Source: Streptomyces sp. MNU76
GTDB taxonomy: Bacteria; Actinomycetota; Actinomycetes; Streptomycetales; Streptomycetaceae
Direction: 5' to 3'
DNA: 64,000 nucleotides
Assembly: GCF_020982545.1 (NCBI RefSeq)
Contig: NZ_JAJKLK010000024.1
Location: 186,001 to 250,000 of the forward strand
The notes below the pieces were generated by a model. That model made no database searches, was not told where the DNA came from, and saw only the letters and a program-made list of their open reading frames with translations. A program made the translations under genes and the position numbers. This document shows positions 35,994 through 44,980 of the stretch, piece after piece (the first letter of the stretch is position 1; each line of letters opens with the position of its first letter).

Positions 35994-36860
35994 TCACTTC
36001 CCGGCGCGCCCGGACGGGCGGGACGGGGCCATGGCCCAGCGGATGGTCCGCGTCACGGCCTGGCCGGTGGGGCGTACGGCGAGGTTCTCGACGACCGGCA
36101 CGCGGGGCAGCCACAGCATGCCGCGGGCCCAGTGCGGGAGCAGTGCGACGGCGTTCACGGCCAGGGCGCCGTAGAAGGGCCGTACCACGAGGGGCAGGGG
36201 AGGCTGGAACAGCAGGAAGCGGGCGGCGGCCCTGGCCTCGGGCGTGGCCCGCAGCTCGGGCCGGTAGGCGCACAGGCGCTCGGACAGCTCGTGGCGGTCA
36301 CGCGGCGGGTCGGTCACCCCGAGCGCCTCTGCGACGCGCGCGGTGTCGGCGACATAGGCGTCGTAGCCGACGGCATCCAGGGGACGGGCTCCGTAGCGTT
36401 CGTGGGCCCGCAGGAAGCTCTCCGTCTCGGCGGCGTGCACCCAGCCGAGCAGATGCGGATCGGCCGCGTGGTAGGGGACCCCCTCGGCGGTGGCCCCCCG
36501 GATCCGCTCGTGGATGCCGCGGACGCGATCGACCGCCCGCTGGGCGTCCGCGGCGGTGCCGTAGGTGGTCATGGCCAGGAACGTGCTGGTGCGCTGCAGC
36601 CGGCCCCACGGGTCGCCGCGGTAGCCGGAGTGCCCGGCCACCGCCGCCATGGCGAGCGGGTGGAGGGACTGCAGCAGCAGTGCGCTCAACCCGCCGATGA
36701 ACATCGAGGCGTCACCGTGAACCGTGCCGATCGGGCGGTCGGGCCCGAACCAGCGCGGCCCGGGGGTGTCGTGTATGCGGGCCCGCACCGCCGGTCCGTC
36801 GGGTCCGGCGACACGGCGGAACAGGGCCTGGCTCAGTTGGTCACGGACTACGGTCAGCAC
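35994..36860 (-). CDS. MpaB/DUF2236-type oxygenase
   Basis: A 288-residue protein of the oxygenase MpaB family, related to latex-clearing haem proteins. Visible features are GDASMFIGGLSALLLQSLHP near residue 50, GHSGYRGDPWGRLQRT and HAAETESFLRAHERYG; conserved His and Arg residues of the family fall here. The substrate is unknown. GTG 36860 has a GAGGGGAGG site. It is the first gene of a pair with the YihY-type protein. Confidence 0.82.
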   Translation of the reverse strand: MLTVVRDQLSQALFRRVAGPDGPAVRARIHDTPGPRWFGPDRPIGTVHGDASMFIGGLSALLLQSLHPLAMAAVAGHSGYRGDPWGRLQRTSTFLAMTTYGTAADAQRAVDRVRGIHERIRGATAEGVPYHAADPHLLGWVHAAETESFLRAHERYGARPLDAVGYDAYVADTARVAEALGVTDPPRDRHELSERLCAYRPELRATPEARAAARFLLFQPPLPLVVRPFYGALAVNAVALLPHWARGMLWLPRVPVVENLAVRPTGQAVTRTIRWAMAPSRPSGRAGK

Positions 36861-37009
36861 GCTCGGCCTCCCCTCTCCTACTGCCCAGTGTCCGGCATAC
36901 CATCCTCAAACCGGCATAAGGGTGCATTCCGTCAACGGGTGGGCGTGTGTCGAGGGGGAGTGGCAGCCGACCCATGCGACGGGGAGGGCAGGGGGCTAAC
37001 GTCGCGCGC

Positions 37010-37732
37010 ATGGTCGAACACGACGCTCCCCGTCTCGATGCGCCCCGTCCACATGCCCCCCATCTCGATGATCTCCGCCCCGGTGATCTCCGTGCCACCC
37101 GCGAGGCCTACGACGCCGCCGCCGTCACCTACGCCCAGCTGTTCCACGACTCACTGCGCGATCTCCCTCTGGACCGCGCGATGTTGGGTGTCTTCGCCGA
37201 GGTGGTCCGCGCGGCCGGGGACGGCAGGGTCGCGGACCTGGGGTGCGGGCCCGGCCATGTCACCGCTCACCTGGCCGGGTCGGGGCTGGAGGCGTTCGGC
37301 GTCGACGCCTCTCCCGCGATGATCGAGTTGGCTCGGCAGGCCCATCCCGAGCTGCGGTTCGAGGTGGGTTCGATGACCGCGTTGGACATCCGCGACGGCG
37401 AGCTCGACGGCGTACTCGCACGATGGTCCGTCATCCACACTCCACCCAGCCAACTTCCCGTCATCCTGGGCGAGTTCCATCGGGTGCTCGCGCCCGGCGG
37501 CCATCTGCTGATCGGCTTCTCGGCGACCGACGGCCCGGCCCACCCGACGCAGGTCTTCGACCACGCCGTCGCGCCGGCCTACCGGTGGTCGCCCGATCAT
37601 CTCGCCGCGCTGCTGCGCGAGTCCGGGCTGACCGAGACGGCCCGGCTGGTGCGCGAGCCGCAGCCCACCGACCGGCGGCAGTTCAAGGGGGTCCACCTGC
37701 TCGCCCGCAAGGCCCCGGCACCGCCCGCCTGA
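37010..37732 (+). CDS. Class I SAM-dependent methyltransferase
   Basis: A 240-residue methyltransferase with motif I VADLGCGPGHVTAHL, the acidic end of strand 2 in FGVDASPAMIEL, and the late RVLAPGGHLLIGF. It is a small-molecule type methyltransferase; the substrate is not predictable. ATG 37010 is chosen because upstream sequence in frame lacks similarity. It reads divergently from the MpaB-type gene. Confidence 0.82.
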   Translation: MVEHDAPRLDAPRPHAPHLDDLRPGDLRATREAYDAAAVTYAQLFHDSLRDLPLDRAMLGVFAEVVRAAGDGRVADLGCGPGHVTAHLAGSGLEAFGVDASPAMIELARQAHPELRFEVGSMTALDIRDGELDGVLARWSVIHTPPSQLPVILGEFHRVLAPGGHLLIGFSATDGPAHPTQVFDHAVAPAYRWSPDHLAALLRESGLTETARLVREPQPTDRRQFKGVHLLARKAPAPPA

Positions 37733-37839
37733 CAGAGGCGGCGGGCCTCCAGCGGGGCCCGTGTTCGGCCGGATGCGGTCTGTGCACGGTGGGGCGTACC
37801 CCAGTAGTTTGTGCGACCGTCGCCGTCCTGGGGGGTCTC

Positions 37840-38937
37840 GTGAACGGTCTCCGCGCGGTCATGGTCTGTCTCGTGCTCACGTGCGTCGCGGCGACGTCAC
37901 CGGCCGTCGCGGCAGCACCCGCTGTCGCCTCACCCGTGACATCACCCGCCGTGGCTGCGAAGCCGGCCTGGTCGGCGCTGGCGGTGCCGGCGGCGGCCCC
38001 ACCGGTGGCCGTGGCCGATCTCGCCGCCCGGGGGCCCCGCGAGGCCTGGGCGACCGGCTCCGAGCAGACCGCCGACGGCCCGCGGCCCACGTTGTACCGG
38101 TGGGACGGCACGGCATGGAGCCGTGACACCACCTTCCCCGGCGCCGACGCGACGGGCCGGCTCGGCAAGGTGCGGTTCGTCGGCGACGAGGTGTGGATCC
38201 TCCACGTACGCGACGGGGCGGGGGAGATCCTGCGCCGGTCGGCGGCGGGCGCGTGGAGTGCCGTACCGCTGCCGCGGGAGCTGCGCGTCCACCAGGACTT
38301 CACCGCCGTACCCGGCGCGGCATGGGTGGTCGGCGAGGACGACACCGGCCTGAAGGTGCTGCGGTACGACGGCTCCGGCTGGACCGCGCAGCCCACCCCG
38401 GACGGTGTGCTCTACCTGATGGGGATCACCACGCGTGCCGCCGACGACGCCTGGGCCTGGGCGGACACCACCACCGGCACCACCGTCCTGCGCTGGGACG
38501 GTACGGCCTGGCGGGACGCGAACGTGCCCCTGCCGCCGGACAGCAACGTGCACACGGTCCTGCTCGAACCGTCGGGGCGGGTCACGATCGGCGGCACCCG
38601 GTACGCCGACGGCGTGCCCGGTACCTACCTGATGACCTTCGACGGACACTCCTGGCACACCAGCCACCCACCGCTGGGCGACACTCACACCGCGGGCATG
38701 GTGCGCGGCCCGGACGGCGCACTGTGGCTGCCGGTGCGCAGCGACCGCGCGTTCCGGTCGACGTACGCGCGGGTGGACGGTCGCCGCACCACCTACTCCT
38801 ACGGCCCCGAGCGCACGAACGCGATCGACGTCCGACCGCGGGCCCTGGCGAAGGCCGGGACCTCGCTGCTGGCCTTCGGGACCGTCGAGATCTACGGCTC
38901 GAAACCGAACCTGATGAGCGAGCGGCTGGGAGGCTGA
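37840..38937 (+). CDS. Secreted beta-propeller (Kelch-like) protein 1
   Basis: A 365-residue exported protein: GTG 37840 begins a signal peptide (hydrophobic VMVCLVLTCVAATS, then AVAAAP). The mature part has repeated blades recognisable by RWDGTAW or RYDGSGW followed by statements such as DDAWAWADT. This is a propeller of about five to six blades with no catalytic motif. It is a paralogue of the next gene, two bases away, and the pair is likely co-transcribed. Role unknown. Confidence 0.78.
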   Translation: MNGLRAVMVCLVLTCVAATSPAVAAAPAVASPVTSPAVAAKPAWSALAVPAAAPPVAVADLAARGPREAWATGSEQTADGPRPTLYRWDGTAWSRDTTFPGADATGRLGKVRFVGDEVWILHVRDGAGEILRRSAAGAWSAVPLPRELRVHQDFTAVPGAAWVVGEDDTGLKVLRYDGSGWTAQPTPDGVLYLMGITTRAADDAWAWADTTTGTTVLRWDGTAWRDANVPLPPDSNVHTVLLEPSGRVTIGGTRYADGVPGTYLMTFDGHSWHTSHPPLGDTHTAGMVRGPDGALWLPVRSDRAFRSTYARVDGRRTTYSYGPERTNAIDVRPRALAKAGTSLLAFGTVEIYGSKPNLMSERLGG

Positions 38938-38939
38938 CC

Positions 38940-40049
38940 ATGGCACGCCGACTTCTCGTCACCGCTCTCGCCGTCACCATGGCCTTCCTGACCCTCATGA
39001 CCGGGGCCGCGGCGGACACCCTGTCCTGGAGACACGTTCCGGTCCCGGCACAGGTGCGCCCGCAGGCCGGACTGAACGAGGCCGTGGCGCTCGGACCGGA
39101 CCACGCGTGGGCCGTGGGCGCCGACGGCGTCGGCCGGGAGGCGCCGGGCTTCCCGCTGGTACTGCGCTGGGACGGAACCGCGTGGCAGCGCCACACGCTG
39201 TCCGGCGTCGGGTGGCAGGGAGAACTGCTCTCCATCGCCGCCGTCTCGTCGGCCGAGGCCTGGGCGGTCGGCCGCGACGCGGCGGGCGGCGCCCGCCTGC
39301 TCCGCCACGACGGCACCGTCTGGCGCGAGAGCCGCCCCCCGAGCGGTGTCGTCCTGACCAGGGCCGTCGCCGGCGCCGGCGAGACCTGGCTGACCGGTTC
39401 CCAGGACGGCGCGCAGGTACTGCTGCGCCGGGACGGGCGCGGCTGGCAGGACGTGCCGGTACCGCCGGGATCGGTGTACGGGCTGCACATCCTGGCGGCC
39501 GACGACGTCTGGGCCGCGGGCGCCACCGGCTCGGGCGCTGCCGTGTCGCACTGGGACGGGCGGACGTGGCAGCAGACGATCGTGGACGGGTTCCCGCGCT
39601 CGGCCGTCGGCAGTGTGCTGGCGGTCTCGCCGACGGAGGTGTGGGCGGGCGGCACCGCCGGATTCATCGGTGGCCCGGCCGGCCGCCCGATACCGCCGCT
39701 GCTGGTCCGCTTCGACGGGCAGACATGGAACCGGGTGACCGTCCCCACCGACTTCGGCGGGATCACCTCACTCACGCCCACCAGGTCCGGTGCGCTGGGC
39801 TGGGTCGCGGTGTCCCGTTCGCAGAAGTGGGGCCCGCCGGGGAGTAGCCCGCCGCTCGTCTCGGGCCCCGACTTCCTGCACTGGGACGGTCAGGCGTTCA
39901 CCGGGTACGACGAGCCGACGGTGGCGGGGGAGGGCGAGTCCTCGGTGCTGCGCCTGGCGCCGGTGCCGGGCACCGGGTCGGTGTGGTCGGTCGGCCGGGC
40001 CGCCGGACCCGAGGGCACCTTCGCGCCCCGCGTCCTGCGCTTCGGCTGA
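38940..40049 (+). CDS. Secreted beta-propeller (Kelch-like) protein 2
   Basis: A 369-residue exported protein. The signal peptide is LLVTALAVTMAFLTLMTGAAA. The blades repeat RWDGTAWQ, RHDGTVWR, RRDGRGWQ, HWDGRTWQ, RFDGQTWN and HWDGQAF, each followed by an AWAVG- or VWAAG-like strand. It is related to the preceding protein and follows it by two bases. No enzymatic motif is seen; binding or surface display are possible. Confidence 0.8.
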   Translation: MARRLLVTALAVTMAFLTLMTGAAADTLSWRHVPVPAQVRPQAGLNEAVALGPDHAWAVGADGVGREAPGFPLVLRWDGTAWQRHTLSGVGWQGELLSIAAVSSAEAWAVGRDAAGGARLLRHDGTVWRESRPPSGVVLTRAVAGAGETWLTGSQDGAQVLLRRDGRGWQDVPVPPGSVYGLHILAADDVWAAGATGSGAAVSHWDGRTWQQTIVDGFPRSAVGSVLAVSPTEVWAGGTAGFIGGPAGRPIPPLLVRFDGQTWNRVTVPTDFGGITSLTPTRSGALGWVAVSRSQKWGPPGSSPPLVSGPDFLHWDGQAFTGYDEPTVAGEGESSVLRLAPVPGTGSVWSVGRAAGPEGTFAPRVLRFG

Positions 40050-40076
40050 ACTCCACCACGAGACCCGGTCACGCTG

Positions 40077-40928
40077 TCACACCCGAGTTCTGCCTGCCAG
40101 AGGCTGCGGGGCGAAGGAGCGCAGCAGGTCCGCACCGGGCCGGACCATGCCGTAGCTGCCCTCGGGGACCTCGTTCCAGGCGCCGGGCAGATCGCCCAGG
40201 GGTTCGGAGACGATGAGGCGGGTCTCGTCGGAGACCTCGCGCAGGAAGGCCAGGTCGGGGTGGAGCGAGCGCAGCGTCTCCACGCGGGTGCTGTAGAACA
40301 GCGAGCGGGACGTCTTCTGGCTGGAGTAACGGAAGGCCCACACCGACTCGCCGTCCGTGACGGCCACCGTCATCTGCAGCGGGTACTCCACCCCGTGCTC
40401 GTGACCGACCTGTTCCACCAGTCCCGCCATCCGCGCGACGGCACCCGGAGGGTCCTCCTCCAGGCCGTAGGTCAGCGCCAGCCGGAACATCAGCTCGGAG
40501 TCGGTGGACCCCTCGATGCCGGCGAAGAGCTCCGGGTCCACGGCCAGGGAGAGGTCCCGCCGGACCAGATGGAAGTCGGCGATCGCACCGTTGTGCATCC
40601 ACATCCAGCGGCCGTGCCGGAACGGATGGCTGTTGCTCTGCTGCACCGCCGTACCGGTCGAGGCCCGGATGTGGGCGAAGAACAGCGGGGATTCGACATG
40701 GTCGGCGATCTCCCGCAGGTTGCGGTTGCTCCACGCCGGACCGATGTCGCGGAAGATCGCCGGGGTCCGCAGACCCGGCGAGTACCAGCCGATGCCGAAC
40801 CCGTCACCGTTGGTGGTCTCCACGCCCAGTCGTGAGTGCAGACTCTGGTCGATGAGGGAGTGCGCGGGTCTGTAAAGAATGGTGTCGAGGAGGATGGGCG
40901 TTCCCGAGTAGGCGAGCCACCGGCACAT
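40077..40928 (-). CDS. Class II glutamine amidotransferase (EgtC/YafJ-like)
   Basis: A 283-residue protein that starts MCRWLAYSG; Cys2 becomes the N-terminal nucleophile after Met removal. Other amidotransferase features are NGDGFGIGWY, HIRASTGTAV, NSHPFRHGRWMWMHNGAI and STDSELMF. It has only the glutaminase domain, as in YafJ and EgtC. No ergothioneine neighbours are present, so the acceptor is unknown. ATG 40928 has the strong site AGGAGGTGG. Confidence 0.88.
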   Translation of the reverse strand: MCRWLAYSGTPILLDTILYRPAHSLIDQSLHSRLGVETTNGDGFGIGWYSPGLRTPAIFRDIGPAWSNRNLREIADHVESPLFFAHIRASTGTAVQQSNSHPFRHGRWMWMHNGAIADFHLVRRDLSLAVDPELFAGIEGSTDSELMFRLALTYGLEEDPPGAVARMAGLVEQVGHEHGVEYPLQMTVAVTDGESVWAFRYSSQKTSRSLFYSTRVETLRSLHPDLAFLREVSDETRLIVSEPLGDLPGAWNEVPEGSYGMVRPGADLLRSFAPQPLAGRTRV

Positions 40929-41070
40929 CGACCAACCACCTCCTGCCGAGCGGGTAACCAGCATTCCCATGGTGGTGCGGCCGTCCGTTGATCGCCACAC
41001 GACGGGACACGTGACGAACGTACGACGGGACATGCGCCGGGGCGTACGGCGGGGCACGCGCGGAACGGGT

Positions 41071-41129
41071 GGGCGCGGTCGGTGTCCTCGCGCCGGACCG
41101 GGAGGGCGCGGTCGGTGTCCCCGCGCCGG
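41071..41129. repeat. Two direct copies of a 26-bp sequence
   Basis: GGGCGCGGTCGGTGTCCTCG plus CGCCGG at 41071-41096 recurs at 41104-41129 with one change, a period of 33 bases. It lies between the end of the Fis-type regulator gene and the leader of the amidotransferase gene. Confidence 0.75.
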
Positions 41130-41155
41130 CGCATGCGGCATCGCTGCGCGCACCC

Positions 41156-42994
41156 TCAGCTCCGATAACCCCGCAGCTTCCGGTACAGCGTGGCGCGGGC
41201 GATGCCCAGGGCCGCCGCCGTGCGGGCCTTGTTGCCACCGTTGCGGCGCAGGGCCTCCAGGATGGCGGAGCGCTCGGCGTGCTCCATGGGGCTGAGCCGC
41301 CTGGCTGCCGGGCCCTCACGCACGTGGTCCGGCAGTTCGGCCCGGCGGACGGGCCCCGAAACACGCCGTTGCTCGGCCAACGCCCGGACGACGTGCACGA
41401 GTTCGGTGACGTTGCCGGGCCACGGGTGCCGTTCCAGGGCGCGCAGGGCGTCCAGTGTCCAGGTGAGCGGAGGCTGCCCGGGCGCCGGCTTCGGAGCAAG
41501 GGCCGTCAGCAACTCCCTGATGTCCTCGGGGCGTTCACGCAACGCGGGCAGACCGACCGAGCGGGCGGCCAGGGTGTCCAGGAGCCGCTGGAGGCAGGGA
41601 CCCGGGGGCGCCCCGGGCGTGTAGGTGGCCAGCAGGGGGGCGCCCGGGTGTGCTTCGAGGAGTGAGTTGAGCGTCGCGGTGTCGGGCTGCGTGAGACGCT
41701 CCACATGGCGGATGAGGAGTGCGTGCCCCTCCTTCAACACCTCGACTGCGGAGCCGAGTTCGCCCTCCGCCGCGTCGACGACCAGCGACTCGGGGGTGAG
41801 TTCGTGGGCAAGTGCCGTTTTTCCGGTGCCTCGTTCGCCCACCAGCAGCAAAGGCTCCGGTGACCGGGCCAGCTCCGTGGCCCGACCGACCGCGTGCCGC
41901 CACGGCACCGAGCTCCCGGCCAGCGCCACGGCCCTCCGGTCGCCCTGCCCGGCCCGCCCGCCTCGCCCGACCGGCGTGACGGCGTCGGCGCGGAGCGGCT
42001 CCAGGACGGCCACCGCGCCGATGACCGACCCACGGTGCGAGACCGGGGTGACCGTCGCGGAACACCGGACGTCCTCCGGCAGCCGGACTCGCCACGCGTC
42101 CGAGGCCGCACTGTTCCCGAACAGGGCCTCGCCCCGCGCCGGTTCACCCCAAAGGCGGGTGCCGCCCTGTCCTCCCTCCCGCAGCAGCGCGACCACACCC
42201 CGCTCCAGCGCCTCCAGCCCCTCCGGTGACAACAGCCGACCCGCGGCCTCGCTCACCAGCCGGCTGCGGCCGTCGAGGGCGACCACCGCCCGCCCCCGCT
42301 CCCGCGCGGCCCGCAGATACGCGTCCAGCAGCACCCGCTCGGCCGGCCGCGACCGCGCAAGGAGCTCCGCCTCCACGGCACCGGCGGCCGCCTCGGCGAG
42401 GGAGGCCCACGGATGCGGGGAGCACGCGGCGCACAACTCGGAGGTGACCGTCACGGTGCCCACGGTGCGCCCGGTCTCCGGCCCGAGCACGGGCACGCTG
42501 ACCGCGGACATGTCCTGCCACAGATCGAGGAAGTGTTCCGGGCCGTGCACCTCGGCGCGCCGGCGGGTGCGCAGCGCCAGTGCCGCGCTGTTGTGGCCGA
42601 CCACCTGCTCGGAGAGGTCCTCGTGGCACGGATCGCCGGGCGTGCGCCCGGTCGCCCACAGGACGCGCAACCGCTCGTCGGTCAGCAGGAGCGCCGTTCT
42701 CCCGATGCCCACGGCCGGGGCGAGCCGTTCGAGCACGGGCAGGGCCGCCGCCAACAGGTCCGACTCGTCCGCGAGTACGCCGCCGAGGCCATCGCCGTCA
42801 GGCACTGAGCCGCCGCACTCATCGTCAGACCTCACGACGTCATGCCGTACGCCGAAGAAGCGGGCGCGCTTCCACGCGGCGACGATCTCCTCCGGCACCC
42901 CGTCCGGCAGCCGACGGCCTTCGAGGAACGACTCACGGGCCCTGCGCAGCGACGCCATGGCAGGGTCGACGGGGAGATGCTCTGCGGTGGTCAC
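41156..42994 (-). CDS. GAF/AAA/Fis-type transcriptional regulator (AcoR-like, no GAFTGA)
   Basis: A 612-residue regulator starting at GTG 42994. The N-terminal ~300 residues match the effector part of this actinobacterial family (EEIVAAWKRARFFGVRHD near the start, then a GAF-like region). The AAA part keeps Walker A LLLVGERGTGKTAL but has a degenerate Walker B and no GAFTGA loop, so it should not act on sigma-54. The C-terminus is a Fis helix-turn-helix (GGNKARTAAALGIARATLYR). Divergent to the hydroxyquinol operon, it probably responds to an aromatic substrate. Confidence 0.88.
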   Translation of the reverse strand: MTTAEHLPVDPAMASLRRARESFLEGRRLPDGVPEEIVAAWKRARFFGVRHDVVRSDDECGGSVPDGDGLGGVLADESDLLAAALPVLERLAPAVGIGRTALLLTDERLRVLWATGRTPGDPCHEDLSEQVVGHNSAALALRTRRRAEVHGPEHFLDLWQDMSAVSVPVLGPETGRTVGTVTVTSELCAACSPHPWASLAEAAAGAVEAELLARSRPAERVLLDAYLRAARERGRAVVALDGRSRLVSEAAGRLLSPEGLEALERGVVALLREGGQGGTRLWGEPARGEALFGNSAASDAWRVRLPEDVRCSATVTPVSHRGSVIGAVAVLEPLRADAVTPVGRGGRAGQGDRRAVALAGSSVPWRHAVGRATELARSPEPLLLVGERGTGKTALAHELTPESLVVDAAEGELGSAVEVLKEGHALLIRHVERLTQPDTATLNSLLEAHPGAPLLATYTPGAPPGPCLQRLLDTLAARSVGLPALRERPEDIRELLTALAPKPAPGQPPLTWTLDALRALERHPWPGNVTELVHVVRALAEQRRVSGPVRRAELPDHVREGPAARRLSPMEHAERSAILEALRRNGGNKARTAAALGIARATLYRKLRGYRS

Positions 42995-43033
42995 GACCCA
43001 CTCACCGTACCCGCCATGGTTGAAGGAGCAACA

Positions 43034-43081
43034 ACCACCCCGAACACCACCCCGAACACCACCCCGACCAACCACCCCGAG
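43034..43081. repeat. Four tandem 12-bp repeats in the divergent promoter region
   Basis: ACCACCCCGAAC at 43034-43045 and 43046-43057, ACCACCCCGACC at 43058-43069, and a fourth copy (ACCACCCCGAG) at 43071-43081. They precede the palindrome at 43096 and may be part of the regulatory region. Confidence 0.75.
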
Positions 43082-43095
43082 CGCACCGCACGCAC

Positions 43096-43112
43096 TGTCT
43101 CGTATTGAGACA
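43096..43112. promoter_or_regulatory. Perfect 17-bp palindrome, probable operator of the aromatic operon
   Basis: TGTCTC-GTATT-GAGACA is a perfect 6-5-6 inverted repeat in the 190-base divergent region, 72 bases before the monooxygenase start. Its spacing and symmetry suit a dimeric Fis-type helix-turn-helix protein such as the divergently encoded regulator. That it is the binding site is inference. Confidence 0.65.
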
Positions 43113-43183
43113 CCCACGCTCCCGCACCGCCCTCCATGATCTTGAACGGTCGGTGCCTGTCCTCATTCCCTGGAGCGTCTCCC

Positions 43184-44962
43184 GTGCACACCGTCGAGCC
43201 GGTCGCAGAGCCGGATGTCGTGACCGACGTCCTGATCGTGGGCAGTGGCCCGGCGGGTGCCTCCGCCGCGCTCGCCCTGAGCACGTACGGCGTCCCGAAC
43301 ATCGTGGTCACCCGCTACGCGAGTCTCGCCGACACGCCCCGGGCCCACATCACCAATCAGCGCACCATGGAGGTGCTGCGGGACCTCGGCGTCGAGGACG
43401 AGGTCGTCGCGAAGGCGACCCCGCAGCGGCTGATGGGCGACACGACCTTCTGCACCAGCCTCGCGGGGGAGGAGCTGGGCCGGATCCGCTCCTGGGGCAA
43501 CGACCCGCTCGTCCAGGCCGCGCACGAACTGGCGAGCCCCACCCGGATGTGCGACATGCCGCAGCACCTGATGGAGCCCGTCCTCGTCGACGCGGCCGTC
43601 GCGCGCGGCACGAACCTGCGCTTCAGCACGGTCTACAAGTCCTTCGTCCAGGACGACGACGGCGTCACGGTCACCGTCGAGGACCGGCTGCGCGGCGACG
43701 AGTACACCATCCGCGCCAAGTACCTGATCGGCGCCGACGGCGGCCGTTCCCAGGTCGCCGAGGACGCCGGGCTGCCGATGGGCGGTCAGATGGGTGTGGC
43801 CGGCAGCATCAACATCGTCTTCGACATGGACCTGTCGAAGTACACCGCGCACCGCCCGTCCACCCTCTACTGGGTACTGGCCCCCGGCGCGACCGTCGGC
43901 GGCATCGGCGCGGGCCTGGTGCGGTGCGTGCGCCCCTGGAACGAGTGGCTGATCGTCTGGGGCTACGACGTCACCGCGGGCGCCCCCGACCTGACCACCG
44001 AGTACGCCGAGTCGATCGTCCGCAGGCTGGTCGGCGACGACGAGATCCCGGTGACCGTCAAGTCGTCGTCAGCCTGGACCGTCAACGAGATGTACGCCGA
44101 GACCTACTCCCATGGGAGGGTCTTCTGCGCCGGCGACGCCACCCACCGCCACCCGCCGTCCAACGGCCTCGGCTCCAACACCTCCATCCAGGACTCCTAC
44201 AACCTGGCCTGGAAGCTCAAGCTCGTCCTCGACGGCACCGCGTCCCCCACGCTGCTCGACACCTACACCGCCGAACGCGCCCCGATCGGCCGGCAGATCG
44301 TCACCCGCGCCAACAAGTCCATCGGCGAGACCGCCCCCGTCTTCGAGGCCCTCGACGGTCTCTCCCCGCAGACCCCCGACCAGCTGTGGGCCAACATCGC
44401 CGCCCGCAAGGACGACACCGAGGCGGCCGAGAAGCAGCGGGCGCGGCTCCGGGAGGCGATCGCGTTCAAGGTGTACGAGTTCAACGCGCACGGCGTCGAC
44501 CTCAACCAGCGGTACTCCGCCGAGAGTTCCACGGCGGTCGTCCCCGACGGCACGCCGGACCCCGGCTTCGCCCGCGACCCCGAGCTGTACCACCAGCCGA
44601 CCTCCCGCCCCGGAGCCAGACTCCCGCACGCCTGGATCACCTCCGGCACCCGCACCCTCTCCACCCTCGACACCGTCGGCCGCGGCCGCTTCACCCTGCT
44701 CACCGGCATCGGCGGCACCCACTGGCTCCGGGCCGCAAAGGCCCAGGACCTGGAGATCGCCACCGTCGTCATCGGCCCCGGCCAGGAGTACGAGGACCCG
44801 TACGGCGACTGGGCCCGGCTCAGGGCGGTCGCCGACGGGGGAGCGCTCCTCGTACGGCCGGACGGTTACGTCGCCTTCCGCCACGCGACGCCGGCCGCGA
44901 CCCCGGAGGACGCCGAACGGCTGTTGACCGGGGCGGTGCGGCGCATTCTCGGGCACGGCTGA
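43184..44962 (+). CDS. FAD-dependent aromatic monooxygenase (phenol/resorcinol hydroxylase type)
   Basis: A 592-residue class A flavoprotein hydroxylase. The FAD motif is LIVGSGPAGASAAL near residue 20, the DG motif is IGADGGRSQVAE, and the GD motif is VFCAGDATHRHPP. The C-terminal thioredoxin-like part has the usual length. With a hydroxyquinol dioxygenase and maleylacetate reductase downstream, it likely hydroxylates a phenol or resorcinol-like ring toward hydroxyquinol. GTG 43184 has a GGAG site 8 bases upstream; ATG 43136 is also in frame, but lies closer to the palindrome and has no clear site. Confidence 0.88.
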   Translation: MHTVEPVAEPDVVTDVLIVGSGPAGASAALALSTYGVPNIVVTRYASLADTPRAHITNQRTMEVLRDLGVEDEVVAKATPQRLMGDTTFCTSLAGEELGRIRSWGNDPLVQAAHELASPTRMCDMPQHLMEPVLVDAAVARGTNLRFSTVYKSFVQDDDGVTVTVEDRLRGDEYTIRAKYLIGADGGRSQVAEDAGLPMGGQMGVAGSINIVFDMDLSKYTAHRPSTLYWVLAPGATVGGIGAGLVRCVRPWNEWLIVWGYDVTAGAPDLTTEYAESIVRRLVGDDEIPVTVKSSSAWTVNEMYAETYSHGRVFCAGDATHRHPPSNGLGSNTSIQDSYNLAWKLKLVLDGTASPTLLDTYTAERAPIGRQIVTRANKSIGETAPVFEALDGLSPQTPDQLWANIAARKDDTEAAEKQRARLREAIAFKVYEFNAHGVDLNQRYSAESSTAVVPDGTPDPGFARDPELYHQPTSRPGARLPHAWITSGTRTLSTLDTVGRGRFTLLTGIGGTHWLRAAKAQDLEIATVVIGPGQEYEDPYGDWARLRAVADGGALLVRPDGYVAFRHATPAATPEDAERLLTGAVRRILGHG

Positions 44963-44980
44963 CCGGGGGATCCTTCAGAC

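Noticed and set aside
43034..43081. Tandem repeats as a CRISPR array
   Set aside because: The repeats are directly adjacent without spacers and no cas genes are present; no CRISPR array was seen anywhere in the window.
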